Source: Actinophytocola oryzae (lineage in GTDB: Bacteria > Actinomycetota > Actinomycetes > Mycobacteriales > Pseudonocardiaceae). Taken from it: a stretch of DNA of 64,000 nt. This document shows positions 15,985-25,182 of this stretch, one piece after another. Under the pieces are notes generated by a model. That model had not been told where the DNA came from. It searched no databases and was given only the letters and a program-made list of their open reading frames with translations. The DNA lies in NCBI RefSeq assembly GCF_004364325.1, contig NZ_SOCP01000002.1, positions 124,001 through 188,000 on the forward strand, written 5' to 3'. Within the stretch, counting starts at the first letter, position 1, and each line of letters begins with the position of its first letter. The position numbers were made by a program, and so were the translations under genes.

Positions 15985-17118
15985 ATGACCACGCCGTCCC
16001 GACGCCTCGAGGACCTCATCGCGATGTGGATCCTCGGCGAAGAGGAGAAGATCGACGATGTCGAGGAGGTGGAGAGGGCGGCGATGGATCGGTATCTCCC
16101 GTCGCTCGCCCAGGTTCGGCAGCTCTGTGACGGCTGTGAGGGATTCTGTTCGAGGGTGGTGGACGCGCTGGCCGACGGTGCGCTGGATCGCGGGTCGGGA
16201 CAGCGCGCGGACGAGTGGCTCAAGGACACGTTGGCGAATGGCTACGACACGGACGACGTGGAGAGATGGCGGCAGCTTTCCGGTTCCGTGCGGGCCGACG
16301 ACACGCGAGCCGCACTGCTGGACGCGGTCGCCGAGATGCTGCCCCGCCTGCTCACGGTGCGGAACGGCGCGCAGGCCACCCGGGAGGCGCTCTCACAGCA
16401 GCTGGACACACTGCCGGAGCTGGTCACCCCGGAGGAGCCTTCGCTGGCCAGAGCCAGGAAGTTCTGCGAGGACCTGACCGGTTGGCAGCATGGACTTCGC
16501 GACGGTCTGGCGAACGGTCAGATGACCTATGAACTGGCCCTCTGGTACTACCAGGTTTTCGACCAGGCGGTGAAGAACGAGTACCCGTCGATCAAGGCGG
16601 ACGTGGAGACCGCTGTCTCGTCGATCGATCCGCACCTGGCCGCTGAGACCCAGGCCGGGCTGAAGAGTGTGCGGGACGCTGCGTACGTGACGATTGACGC
16701 CCTTTCCCGGGAGATTCGGCCGAATTCCCAGTCGGGCACCTACCAGCTGCTCCACATGCGGAACGTGGACGAGGAGGCCCAGGAACTCGACGACCGGGAC
16801 GAGGGGTTCGAAACCGGCGAGATGGGCGACTGTGCGTCCGTCGTCGTCCTGTGGAACCGGAACGAGTACGGCATCCACCGGAACGCGCGGGCCATTCACG
16901 GCCTGGGCGGTTTCCGGGCGGTCAACCTGGACAGCCTGTTGGACGACGTGCCGAACGACCGTGGCACGACGGTCGTCGCCCTGCTCGGCGGCGTGTCGGC
17001 CACTTCTTTCGACGATCTGCTCCTGACGATGGCGTTCGGGGAACGACTGGGCCAGGCGCGGCTCAGGATCTGTGCAGGAGGTGGCCGCGTCAACCGGAGG
17101 GGCGAGGTCCTGAGGTAG
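15985..17118 (+). CDS. Hypothetical protein, 377 residues
   Basis: No family is recognised. The first ~240 residues are helical and acidic, with two internally similar blocks (around FCSRVVDALADGALDRG and WQHGLRDGLANGQMTYE), suggesting a duplicated helical unit. The last ~110 residues alternate strands and helices (GDCASVVVLWNRNEYGI, TTVVALLGGVSATSFDDL), looking like a small Rossmann-like domain. GGAGGAG at 15977-15983 fixes the ATG. It is soluble with no signal peptide. It is convergent with the membrane NACHT gene, 48 nt apart; a shared role with that STAND ATPase is possible but unsupported. Confidence 0.7.
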   Translation: MTTPSRRLEDLIAMWILGEEEKIDDVEEVERAAMDRYLPSLAQVRQLCDGCEGFCSRVVDALADGALDRGSGQRADEWLKDTLANGYDTDDVERWRQLSGSVRADDTRAALLDAVAEMLPRLLTVRNGAQATREALSQQLDTLPELVTPEEPSLARARKFCEDLTGWQHGLRDGLANGQMTYELALWYYQVFDQAVKNEYPSIKADVETAVSSIDPHLAAETQAGLKSVRDAAYVTIDALSREIRPNSQSGTYQLLHMRNVDEEAQELDDRDEGFETGEMGDCASVVVLWNRNEYGIHRNARAIHGLGGFRAVNLDSLLDDVPNDRGTTVVALLGGVSATSFDDLLLTMAFGERLGQARLRICAGGGRVNRRGEVLR

Positions 17119-17166
17119 CCGACGGATGGTCACCTCGGCGTCCCGGAGCACGGCGAGTCGGGTCCG

Positions 17167-19347
17167 TCAGTGCCGGCTGACGAGGTGGTCGCGGAGACGG
17201 GCGTGCCGGAACTGGTACACCGCGCCGCTTTCGCGCAGTACGCCGCGTCGGTGCGCGTCGTCGAGGAACCGCTTGGGGCGCCAGGGCAACCGGCCGGTGA
17301 GCGGCAGCCACAGGCGGGCGAAGACGAGCCATCGCCCGCCCCACGACGAGAACAGCAGCCGGGTCAGCAGGGCGACGAGTCCGTACAGGAATCCATAGAG
17401 GACACCTTGCCGGACGGGACTCTCCAACACGTACAGGTTTCCGACCGCGATCGCGTTCACCAGCACCACCATGGCGCCGACCATGGCGACGCGGAACAGT
17501 GTGGCGGACCGGTCCCTGGCCAGCAGCTCCCAGGTGCTGACCGCGGCGTCCTGGTTGTCCGGGCCGCTGAACAGACTCACGATGACGTTGGCGATCGCGT
17601 ACGTCGTCCCGACGACGACACCGAGCACGAGGCCCGCGGTGACGTGGACTGCCACCCCAGCGTCGGGGAGCCGATCCGCGAGGGCCGGTGCCAACGCGCC
17701 GACGAACTCGCCGGCGAACGGACGTGAGAAGTCGTAGGCGACGCCGTAGACCAGCCACGAGGCGAGCGAGAACACGACCCCGGTCACCAACCCGGTGACG
17801 CCTTCGGCGCCGAACCCGCGGAAGGCTCGCGATGGTGCGGACGGTCGAGAACGCCCGAAACGCAGCCGCTCCGGGACCCGATCCGCTCTCAGCTCGTTGA
17901 TCACGCCGACCGTGAGACCGGCGGCGAGGCCGGTTCCCGTCTCCAGCATCCCTTCGCTGACCTGGTTGGACCCGCTCGACCCCGCAAGCCAGTCGGCGGT
18001 GAGGTAGCCGAGGATGCCGATGGCGGCACCCAACGGTGCCGTGACGATGCCCGTGACCAGTACGCGAGCAGGACGGCCGAGCGTGGTGTCGAGCTGCCAC
18101 CAGGCGAGGTCGTAGGTGTTGCGGCGAGCCAGGTGTCCGGCGAGGAAGCCGAGCCAGCGGCGCGCCTGGTGGTCCGTCCACACCGGACGCTTCTGGAGAG
18201 TGCGGCGGGGGTCGTAGAGCGCTGCGAGGTAGGCGCTGAAGAGGTGGTCCTCGATGGCGTCGAAGGAGGGGAACCGGCGTATGTCGAGCAGGTCCTCGGG
18301 ATTCTGGTGCGGCACGTCGTTGTAGATGGTGCGCACCAACATGACCAGCAGCGGGGTCCGCAGCGCCCAGGCGAGGTTGCGGCTCGCGGGGTCGCCGGGT
18401 ACGGCGCGCAGATACGCGAAGATCGACCCCCAGCGGACGGCCCGGGTCGTGCTGTTGCCCGCCTGCAGGTAGCGCTGGGCTTCGTCGAGAGCGATGTCCG
18501 CCAGCTCGATGACGGCCGCGTTGCCCATCGCCCCGGTGGCGTCGACCGCGGCGATGTAGTCGGGCGGCCGGGTGGTGAGGACCAGTGGGCCGGCGAACCG
18601 GTTGATCTCACGAATGGCCTCGATGTGGTGGCGTGGCTGGATCTCGTCGAAGCCGTCCAGGATCGGCAGGATCCTGCCGGTCAGCAGCAACCTCCTGGCG
18701 AAGGTGGTGCCGGCGGCGTCGACCCCGTCCAGGAAGGTGTGGTCGCGGATGAGCCGGTCGGCGAGCATCTCGGTCAGGCCGGTCAGGTGGGGGTTCCAGT
18801 TGCTCATGCTGAACAGCACCGGCACTCGTGCCGTGTCGTCCGGGTGGTCCAGGCATTCCAGGATCAGCCGGTGAGCGAGCACGGTCTTCCCCGCGCCTGC
18901 CCGACCCGTGATCACCAGGCGACCGGACGGAATGCCCCGGTAGGTGGCGTGGATGCCGGCGGCAGGTTGGTGACCCCGACCCCGCCACGACATGCGCAGC
19001 GGCCGTGGATCACCGATGCGCCAGTGGCGTTCCTCCTGCTGGCTGAGCTCCTGGCTCCGGAGCGCCAGCAGGCGGAATGCGGCATCGAGCTGTGCGTCGC
19101 CGACCGTCAGGTCCGGGAGAGTGGCGGTGCTGGAGCCGAGGAGCTGGAAGACCAGTGCCACCGCCGCGTAGACCACCGACACGATTCCCGCGACCTGGCT
19201 CGCCGTGTTCGTGCCGCCGCCGAACAGTGCGAGCACCACCCACAGGAGTACCGCGACGATCGCCCCGATGAGCAGCAGAAAGGTCCACCGTCTCGCGGTG
19301 CTGGGTTGCCGGAGCACGGTGTACCCCCTCATCGAGTCCCCACCCAT
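17167..19347 (-). CDS. Membrane NACHT-domain STAND ATPase
   Basis: A 726-residue protein. Two N-terminal transmembrane helices (about residues 21-43 and 53-70) precede a NACHT NTPase with P-loop ITGRAGAGKT (146-155), Walker B ILPILDGFDEI (226-236) and sensor LVLTTRPPDY. From ~440 there are about seven hydrophobic helices, then a cytosolic tail ending QFRHARLRDHL, a motif common to actinomycete NACHT membrane proteins. The class is thought to be a signal-transducing or defence switch; the effector here would be the membrane part itself. ATG at 19347 is used, and MRGYTVL at 19332 is an alternative. Confidence 0.85.
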   Translation of the reverse strand: MGGDSMRGYTVLRQPSTARRWTFLLLIGAIVAVLLWVVLALFGGGTNTASQVAGIVSVVYAAVALVFQLLGSSTATLPDLTVGDAQLDAAFRLLALRSQELSQQEERHWRIGDPRPLRMSWRGRGHQPAAGIHATYRGIPSGRLVITGRAGAGKTVLAHRLILECLDHPDDTARVPVLFSMSNWNPHLTGLTEMLADRLIRDHTFLDGVDAAGTTFARRLLLTGRILPILDGFDEIQPRHHIEAIREINRFAGPLVLTTRPPDYIAAVDATGAMGNAAVIELADIALDEAQRYLQAGNSTTRAVRWGSIFAYLRAVPGDPASRNLAWALRTPLLVMLVRTIYNDVPHQNPEDLLDIRRFPSFDAIEDHLFSAYLAALYDPRRTLQKRPVWTDHQARRWLGFLAGHLARRNTYDLAWWQLDTTLGRPARVLVTGIVTAPLGAAIGILGYLTADWLAGSSGSNQVSEGMLETGTGLAAGLTVGVINELRADRVPERLRFGRSRPSAPSRAFRGFGAEGVTGLVTGVVFSLASWLVYGVAYDFSRPFAGEFVGALAPALADRLPDAGVAVHVTAGLVLGVVVGTTYAIANVIVSLFSGPDNQDAAVSTWELLARDRSATLFRVAMVGAMVVLVNAIAVGNLYVLESPVRQGVLYGFLYGLVALLTRLLFSSWGGRWLVFARLWLPLTGRLPWRPKRFLDDAHRRGVLRESGAVYQFRHARLRDHLVSRH

Positions 19348-19703
19348 TGATTTCCAGCGTAGCCGAACATTTCTTTCGAGAACTGGCCTGCGGAGCCGAA
19401 GCCGGGAACCACCGGAAGTTCACCGGAGGATCGGGTTTCGCGGTCGCACGGATGGTTCGGCATCGGAACGGGGGTCGCGGTCGGAATTCGGACACTCGCT
19501 TCGACTGGCCGGGTCCGCAGACCGAAGAATTCCGGATTCTTCGACACTGCTCATGGACGAGCCGTTCGGGGTCCGACGCACCCGCGCGATCCCGTCCTCG
19601 ACGGGAGGCCCCGCACGATCCGACTCGCGGCTGCACACCTCCTGCGTGGGGATCCGCACGGCCGCCGCCGACCTGCCGGGCCCGGCCCAGGCGTCTGGCC
19701 GGA
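19348..19703. other. Intergenic region, 356 bp
   Basis: This lies between the end of the ABC transporter operon and the NACHT gene, both on the minus strand. It contains a 7-bp-arm inverted repeat GAAGAAT-TCCGG-ATTCTTC at 19524-19542, immediately preceded by GGTC-CGCA-GACC at 19512-19523. These may be a weak terminator or an operator. No convincing open frame was seen. Confidence 0.4.
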
Positions 19704-21431
19704 TCAGGGGAGGCGCTGGTCGAGTTCGTGCCAGGCGGTTCTGCGGCGGCGTTGTTCGGCGGGGTCGGCCACGGGGGCGGCGGCGAGCAGTCGCTGGGTG
19801 TAGGGGTGGAGCGGCCGGTTCAGCACGGCGGAGGTGGGGCCCTGCTCGACGACGTGGCCGCGGTGCATGACGGCGACTCGGTCGGCCAGCTGTTCGATGA
19901 CGGCGAGGTCGTGGCTGATGAACAGGCAGGCGAACCGGTGCTGTCGCTGGAGGGTGCGGATCAGGTCGAGGACGCGTGCCTGCACGGAGACGTCCAGGGC
20001 GCTCGTGGGTTCGTCGGCGACGAGCAGGTCGGGGTCCAGTGCCAGCGCGCGGGCGATGCAGACCCGCTGGCGTTGTCCGCCGGACAGTTCGTGCGGGTAC
20101 CGGCCGCGCAGGTTCGTGGGCAGCGTGACCATCTCGAGCAGTTCATCGACCCGATCGTCCACGGCGGACCCGCTGAGGGTCCTGTGTAGACGGACGGGTT
20201 CCGCGATGCTCGCGGCGACGGTGGTGCGGGGGTTGAGGGAGGACAGCGGGTCCTGGAACACCACGCCGATCCGGCGCCGCACCGCCCGGACCGCCCGGCG
20301 TCCGGCCCGGTGGATGTCGGTGCCCGCCACCCTGACGGCCCCGTGGTCGGGGGTGACCAGCCCGGTGACCGCGCCGGCGACGGTGCTCTTGCCGGAACCG
20401 GACTCGCCGACGAGGCCCAGGATCTCACCGGGTTCGACGTGCAGGCCGACACCGTCGGCGGCGTGGACGGAGATCCGTCGGAACCGGCCGTGGTAGGTCA
20501 CCGACAGGTCCTCCACGAGCAGCACCGGCTCCGTGGCGGGCGTGTCCGGCACGGACCCGGTCGCCGGGTGTTCGGCCGCCGCCAGATGGCTGTCGGAGTC
20601 CTGCCGGACCTCACCTCGCAGCGCCTGTTCCACCGCGTGGGTCGCGGCCCCGCCCAACGACACGACCGCGCCGAGCAGTTGCTTCGTGTAGTCCTCGCGG
20701 GGGGCGGTGAAGATGGTCGTGACGTCACCCTGCTCGACGACCCGGCCGTCGCGCATGACCACGACCCGGTCGGCGATGTCGGCGACGACGCCCATGTCGT
20801 GGGTGATGAGCAGGATCGCGGTGTCGAAGCGTGCACGCAGGTCGCGGAGCAGCTCGAGGATCTCGGCCTGCACGGTCACGTCGAGGGCGGTGGTGGGCTC
20901 GTCGGCGATCAGTAGCACCGGGTCGTTGGCGATGGCCATCGCGATGACCACGCGTTGCAGCTGGCCGCCGGACAGCTCGTGCGGGTAGGACCGCAGCCGC
21001 CGCTCGGGTTCCGGCAGCCGCACGAGCTCGAGCAGTTCGACCGCCCGTCGCCGGGCCGCGGCGGCGGTGACGTCCTGGTGGGTGCGGATGGCCTCGACGA
21101 GCTGTGTGCCGACGGTCAGGACCGGGTTCAGCGCGCTCGTCGGCTCCTGGAAGATCATGCCGACGTCGTTGCCCCGCACGGCACGCAGCTCCGCCGGTCC
21201 CAGCGAGTACAGGTCCCGGCCGCGCAGGAGTGCCCGGCCGGTGACTGTCGCCGTGGCGGGCAGCAGCCCGAGCAGCGACATCGCCGTCACGGTCTTGCCC
21301 GCGCCGGACTCCCCGACCACCGCCAGCACCTCGCCGGGCACGAGCGCGTAGCCGACGTCCTGTGCGGCGGGCGTGCCGCCGGTGGAGAACGTGATCGTCA
21401 CGTCCTCCACCGACAGCAGGGGCCGGCTCAC
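19704..21431 (-). CDS. Fused double ATPase of a peptide-type ABC transporter (DppD-DppF-like)
   Basis: A 575-residue protein joining two OppD/OppF-type ATPases in one chain. The first has Walker A GESGAGKT, signature LSGGQLQR and Walker B LLIADEPT. The second has GESGSGKST, LSGGQRQR and LLVADEPTSALD, with HPYTQRLLAA near the end as in OppF. A ~60-residue linker separates them. The GTG at 21431 overlaps the stop of the binding-protein gene (GTGA). It powers import through the two permeases upstream. Fusion of the two ATPases is common in actinobacteria. Confidence 0.93.
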   Translation of the reverse strand: MSRPLLSVEDVTITFSTGGTPAAQDVGYALVPGEVLAVVGESGAGKTVTAMSLLGLLPATATVTGRALLRGRDLYSLGPAELRAVRGNDVGMIFQEPTSALNPVLTVGTQLVEAIRTHQDVTAAAARRRAVELLELVRLPEPERRLRSYPHELSGGQLQRVVIAMAIANDPVLLIADEPTTALDVTVQAEILELLRDLRARFDTAILLITHDMGVVADIADRVVVMRDGRVVEQGDVTTIFTAPREDYTKQLLGAVVSLGGAATHAVEQALRGEVRQDSDSHLAAAEHPATGSVPDTPATEPVLLVEDLSVTYHGRFRRISVHAADGVGLHVEPGEILGLVGESGSGKSTVAGAVTGLVTPDHGAVRVAGTDIHRAGRRAVRAVRRRIGVVFQDPLSSLNPRTTVAASIAEPVRLHRTLSGSAVDDRVDELLEMVTLPTNLRGRYPHELSGGQRQRVCIARALALDPDLLVADEPTSALDVSVQARVLDLIRTLQRQHRFACLFISHDLAVIEQLADRVAVMHRGHVVEQGPTSAVLNRPLHPYTQRLLAAAPVADPAEQRRRRTAWHELDQRLP

Positions 21432-23101
21432 TGAGAGAGCCCGACCAGCCGGTAGTCCTGGTAGGCGGGGAACTCGCCGATCAGGAAGTTGACCACCTTG
21501 GAGCCGTGCAGGAACGAGTTGCGCGTGTAGATCAGCGGGACGACGGGGGAGTCCTCGAGGATCTTCTTGTCGATCGCGGCCCACCTGCTGCCGGCCTCGT
21601 CCGCGTCGACGGTGCTCTGGGCCTCCTCGATGAGCTGGTCGATGTCGGGATCGCTGTAGCGGGCGGTGTTGTACCCGCCACCGCCGATCTCGGAGGAGGC
21701 GAACAGCGGCTGGAGGTTGGCGTTCGGGCTGGGGAAGTCCGGTTGCCACGAGGTGAGGGTCAGGTCGTAGGTCGGGTTCGGGTTGGTGGTGACCTCCGCG
21801 TCGTAGGCGTCGCTGTCCAGCGAGCGGATGTCGACTCGGATGTTCGCCTTCGCCAGTGCGGCCTGGATGGCCTGTGCCTTCTCGGGATAGTTGTTCTCGG
21901 TGCCGACCACGAGCTGCAGGCCGTCGAGGCCGTTCGGGTGCCCCGCCTCGGCGAGCAGCTTCCTGGCCTTGTCCGGGTCGCCGGTCGGTTTCGTCTTGTA
22001 GAGGTCGAACTCCTCGCGCCCGTTGATGCCCGGGGTGATCAGCGTGGTGGCGATGTCGCCCGCGAGCTTGGCGTTGCCCGCGGACGCGACCTGGTAGGCG
22101 CTCTTGTCGACCGCGTACTGGAAAGCCTTGCGCACCTCGGGGTCGGTGAGCACGCCTCGCTGCGTGTTCAGCGCGAGGAACGCCAGCGCGCCGGACTCCG
22201 AGGTGACCAGCCGCCTGCTCGCATCGGGATCACCCCGCAGCTGCGCGAGCTGGGCGGGGGAGACGAACGACGCGCTGAACGCCGACTGGTCGTCGCCGGT
22301 GTCCTCGACGAGGCGTTGCGACACGACCGTGGCGTCCTGGCCGAGTGAGAACACGACCTTGTCCGGGAGTCCGAGGCGGACTTCGTCGGACTTCTCGTCC
22401 CAGTGGGGGTTGCGGGTCAGCGTGACCTGGACGCCCTTCTCGTAGGCGGACACCTGGTAGGGCCCGGAGGTCACGGGATGCTCGCCGTAGTCGGCCTCCG
22501 CGCCCTTGCCCTCGGGCACCGGCGAGAACGCCGGGGTGCTGACGACCCATGGCCAGTCGCCGTAGGGCCTGCTGAGGTGGAAGACGACGGTCCTGTCGTC
22601 CGGGGTCTCGACGGAGTCCAGCTCCTTGCCATCGAACGGTCCCTGGTAGCCGGGCCCGCCCTCGAGCAGGGTCTTGTGGTAGCCGAGACCGCCGGAGAAC
22701 GCCGGGGCGAACGACCGCTCGATGCCCCACTTGACGTCCGCCGAGGTGATCGGGCTGCCGTCGCTGAACTTCAGGCCGTCCTTGAGGGTGAACGTCCAGG
22801 TCCTGCCGCCGTCACTGGCCTTCCCGGTGTCCTCGGCCAGGTCCGGCACCACCTCGGTCGTCTGTCCTTTCGCGACCTTCCAGGTGGTGAGCCTGCGGTG
22901 CACCAGCCCGTTCGACGTAATCGCCAACCCCTGGCTCTTGGCCGGGTCGAACGGGAAGGTCGTGTTGTCGGTCAGGATCGTCAGCGTGCCACCGGGTTTC
23001 AGGTCCTCACCAGCCGGTGTGGACGACGGCTCGTCGTTGGCGCCGCACGCGGCAAGCAGCAGGCCCACGCCGACCGCCGCGACCGCCTTCCCGAGATGCA
23101 T
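21428..23101 (-). CDS. Family 5 extracellular solute-binding lipoprotein
   Basis: A 557-residue lipoprotein: short basic N-terminus, hydrophobic core and lipobox LLAAC with the lipidated cysteine at about residue 19. The mature part is a periplasmic-binding-protein family 5 sequence (PGGTLTILTD near the start, DGLKFSDGSPITSADVKWG in the ligand lobe, and a C-terminal YYLVG-like end), used for oligopeptides, dipeptides or other small peptides. GGGGAGA precedes the ATG at 23101. It stands between permease and ATPase genes in one operon and captures the substrate outside the membrane. The specificity is unknown. Confidence 0.93.
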   Translation of the reverse strand: MHLGKAVAAVGVGLLLAACGANDEPSSTPAGEDLKPGGTLTILTDNTTFPFDPAKSQGLAITSNGLVHRRLTTWKVAKGQTTEVVPDLAEDTGKASDGGRTWTFTLKDGLKFSDGSPITSADVKWGIERSFAPAFSGGLGYHKTLLEGGPGYQGPFDGKELDSVETPDDRTVVFHLSRPYGDWPWVVSTPAFSPVPEGKGAEADYGEHPVTSGPYQVSAYEKGVQVTLTRNPHWDEKSDEVRLGLPDKVVFSLGQDATVVSQRLVEDTGDDQSAFSASFVSPAQLAQLRGDPDASRRLVTSESGALAFLALNTQRGVLTDPEVRKAFQYAVDKSAYQVASAGNAKLAGDIATTLITPGINGREEFDLYKTKPTGDPDKARKLLAEAGHPNGLDGLQLVVGTENNYPEKAQAIQAALAKANIRVDIRSLDSDAYDAEVTTNPNPTYDLTLTSWQPDFPSPNANLQPLFASSEIGGGGYNTARYSDPDIDQLIEEAQSTVDADEAGSRWAAIDKKILEDSPVVPLIYTRNSFLHGSKVVNFLIGEFPAYQDYRLVGLSQ

Positions 23102-23112
23102 CTGGTCTCCCC

Positions 23113-24108
23113 TCAGTTCAGCCGCACCCGCGGATCGAGTACGCCGTAGAGCACGTCGACGACGAAGTTCGCGACGACGATCAGGGCCGCGCCGAACAGC
23201 GTGCAGCCCAGCAGCAGTGGCAGGTCGACCGCGTGCACCGCGTCGATCATCAACGAGCCGACGCCGGGCATGCCGAACACCCGCTCGGTGATCACCGCAC
23301 CACCGAGGAGCCCGCCGAGGTCGATGCCGAACACGGTGACCACCGGCAGCAGCACGTTGCGCAGTGCGTGCCTGCCGACCACGCGCGCCTCGGTGAGCCC
23401 TTTCGCCCGTGCGGTGCGGATGTAGTCCTCGCCGAGCGCCTCGAGCATCTGCCCCCTGGTGAGCCGGGCGTAGAGCGCGCCGTGCAGGAACGCCAGCACC
23501 AGCCACGGCAGGACCAGGTGCCAAGCCCAGTCCACCGGGCTGTCCCAGAACCGCACGAAACCGTGGGTGGGCACCATGTCCAGCGTGAACCCGAAGACGA
23601 GGATGCCGAGCAGACCGGTCAGGAACACCGGTGTGGACACCCCCGCCACCGCGCCGACCATGGCGATCCGGTCCACCGGCCGCCCCGGCCGAAGCGCCGA
23701 CACCACCCCGACGCCGATGCCTGCCAGCAGCCAGAGGACCGCCGCCCCGACGGCGATCGACGCGGTCACCGGCAACCGGCTCAGTATCAGGTGGAAGGTC
23801 TCCTCGTTCTGCTGGAAGGAGTAGCCGAAACACGGTGCGGGACAGTGGATCGCGGTCACCCCGGTGCCGAACGTGCGCCCGGCGACGATCCCGCCGAGGA
23901 AGCTCGCGAACTGCTGGTACCACGGCTGGTCGAGCTGCATGAACTTCTTCGCCGTGGCCAGCGACTCCGGGCTGCAGGGCCGCCCGCACGACATCCGCGC
24001 GGGATCCGACGGCAGCAGGTAGAACACCACGAACGAGACCAGCGCGACGACCAGCAGCACGACCACCATGCCCACGAGGCGGCCGAGGACGAACCGGGTG
24101 ACTCCCAC
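23113..24108 (-). CDS. Peptide ABC transporter permease (DppB-like)
   Basis: A 331-residue inner-membrane permease with six transmembrane helices. The EAA loop reads DYIRTARAKGLTEARVVGRH, contacting the ATPase. The N-terminal helix starts right after MGVTRFVLGRL. The periplasmic loop has four cysteines (SCGRPCSPE and HCPAPCFG), more than usual for the family. The GTG at 24108 overlaps the stop of the preceding permease gene by 1 nt, and the binding-protein gene starts 11 nt later. Confidence 0.93.
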   Translation of the reverse strand: MGVTRFVLGRLVGMVVVLLVVALVSFVVFYLLPSDPARMSCGRPCSPESLATAKKFMQLDQPWYQQFASFLGGIVAGRTFGTGVTAIHCPAPCFGYSFQQNEETFHLILSRLPVTASIAVGAAVLWLLAGIGVGVVSALRPGRPVDRIAMVGAVAGVSTPVFLTGLLGILVFGFTLDMVPTHGFVRFWDSPVDWAWHLVLPWLVLAFLHGALYARLTRGQMLEALGEDYIRTARAKGLTEARVVGRHALRNVLLPVVTVFGIDLGGLLGGAVITERVFGMPGVGSLMIDAVHAVDLPLLLGCTLFGAALIVVANFVVDVLYGVLDPRVRLN

Positions 24109-25001
24109 TACGCCTTCGCCCTTCCCCTCGGGTCCGCCTTCGGGTCCAGCGCGTCGGCGAGGCCGTCGCCCAGCAGGTTGAACGCGCACGTCGCGAGGAA
24201 GAGGAAGAGGCCGGGGAAGATCAGGAACATCGGGTCGGTCTGGATCCACCCGACCGCGTCGCTGATCGACCGCCCCCAGCTCGGCGTCGGCGGCGGGATG
24301 CCGACCCCCAGGAACGAGAGCGCCGCCTCCAGCCCGATGCGTTCCGGAATGGACAGTGTGGTCACGACGATGACCGGCGCCCACAGGTTGGGCAGCAGCT
24401 CGGTGGTGAACACGTGCCACGGCCCCGCGCCCATCACCCGGGCGGCCGAGACGAAGTTCCGTTTGCGCAGCGTCAGCGTCTGCGCGCGCACGATGCGGGC
24501 GACCTTCGGCCAGCCGAAGAACCCGAGCACGACGATGAGCATCAGCGGCCGGGGCACGCTCGGCGGCACGACCGCCCCGAGTGCGATCATGAAGATCAGG
24601 TAGGGGAAGCCGAAGATGACGTCGCTCGTCCAGCGCACCACCCGGTCCCACCAGCCGCCGAGATAACCCGCGCTGGCACCGAGGAGCACCCCGATCAGCA
24701 TCGCGAGCGCCGTCGAGGCGAGCCCGACCAGGAACGAGGTCCGCGCGCCGTGCACGACGATCGCGAACAGGTCCCGCCCGGTCAGCGGCTCCACCCCGAA
24801 CCAGTGGTCGCCGCTGACCCCGCCCAGCGGGCCGGCAGGCAGACCGGTGTCGGCGAGGGCGTCGTTGTGGTAGCTGTACGGGTCCTGCCCCTCGATCGCC
24901 GCGAGCACCGGCGCGACGACCGCGACGAGCCCCAGCGCGGCGATGGTGACCGCGCCGGCGAACGCCCACCGGTTGGCGCGTGTCGCACGCCAGACCGCCA
25001 C
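24108..25001 (-). CDS. Peptide ABC transporter permease (DppC-like)
   Basis: A 297-residue permease, first gene of the transporter operon. It has the N-terminal OppC helix, a periplasmic loop with HWFGVEPLTGRDLFAI (the conserved 'H-x-x-G-x-D' region of DppC/OppC), six helices and a C-terminal DALDPKADPRGR tail. GTG start at 25001. It pairs with the DppB-like protein to form the channel. The 181 nt upstream must contain the operon promoter unless it is read through from the synthase genes, which lie on the same strand. Confidence 0.93.
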   Translation of the reverse strand: MAVWRATRANRWAFAGAVTIAALGLVAVVAPVLAAIEGQDPYSYHNDALADTGLPAGPLGGVSGDHWFGVEPLTGRDLFAIVVHGARTSFLVGLASTALAMLIGVLLGASAGYLGGWWDRVVRWTSDVIFGFPYLIFMIALGAVVPPSVPRPLMLIVVLGFFGWPKVARIVRAQTLTLRKRNFVSAARVMGAGPWHVFTTELLPNLWAPVIVVTTLSIPERIGLEAALSFLGVGIPPPTPSWGRSISDAVGWIQTDPMFLIFPGLFLFLATCAFNLLGDGLADALDPKADPRGRAKA

Positions 25002-25182
25002 CGGCAGGAATCGGGTGACGGGTGGGTTCCCGAGGCCGTTCAGCCGTGCACCCCCTTGGCTTCGAGCCCACGGTGGTGGGCCGGGAAACGACGGGAAGAT
25101 TCACACCACCGCGTGGATCGGTCAAGGGTTCCCAGCTTGTGAGATGCCGGTGTGACGTGCGACAGAGGCCTCGGGTTGGTGC

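Noticed and set aside
25066..25081. Hairpin GCCCAC-GGTG-GTGGGC after the synthase genes as terminator
   Set aside because: Only a 6-bp stem, expected by chance at this GC content.
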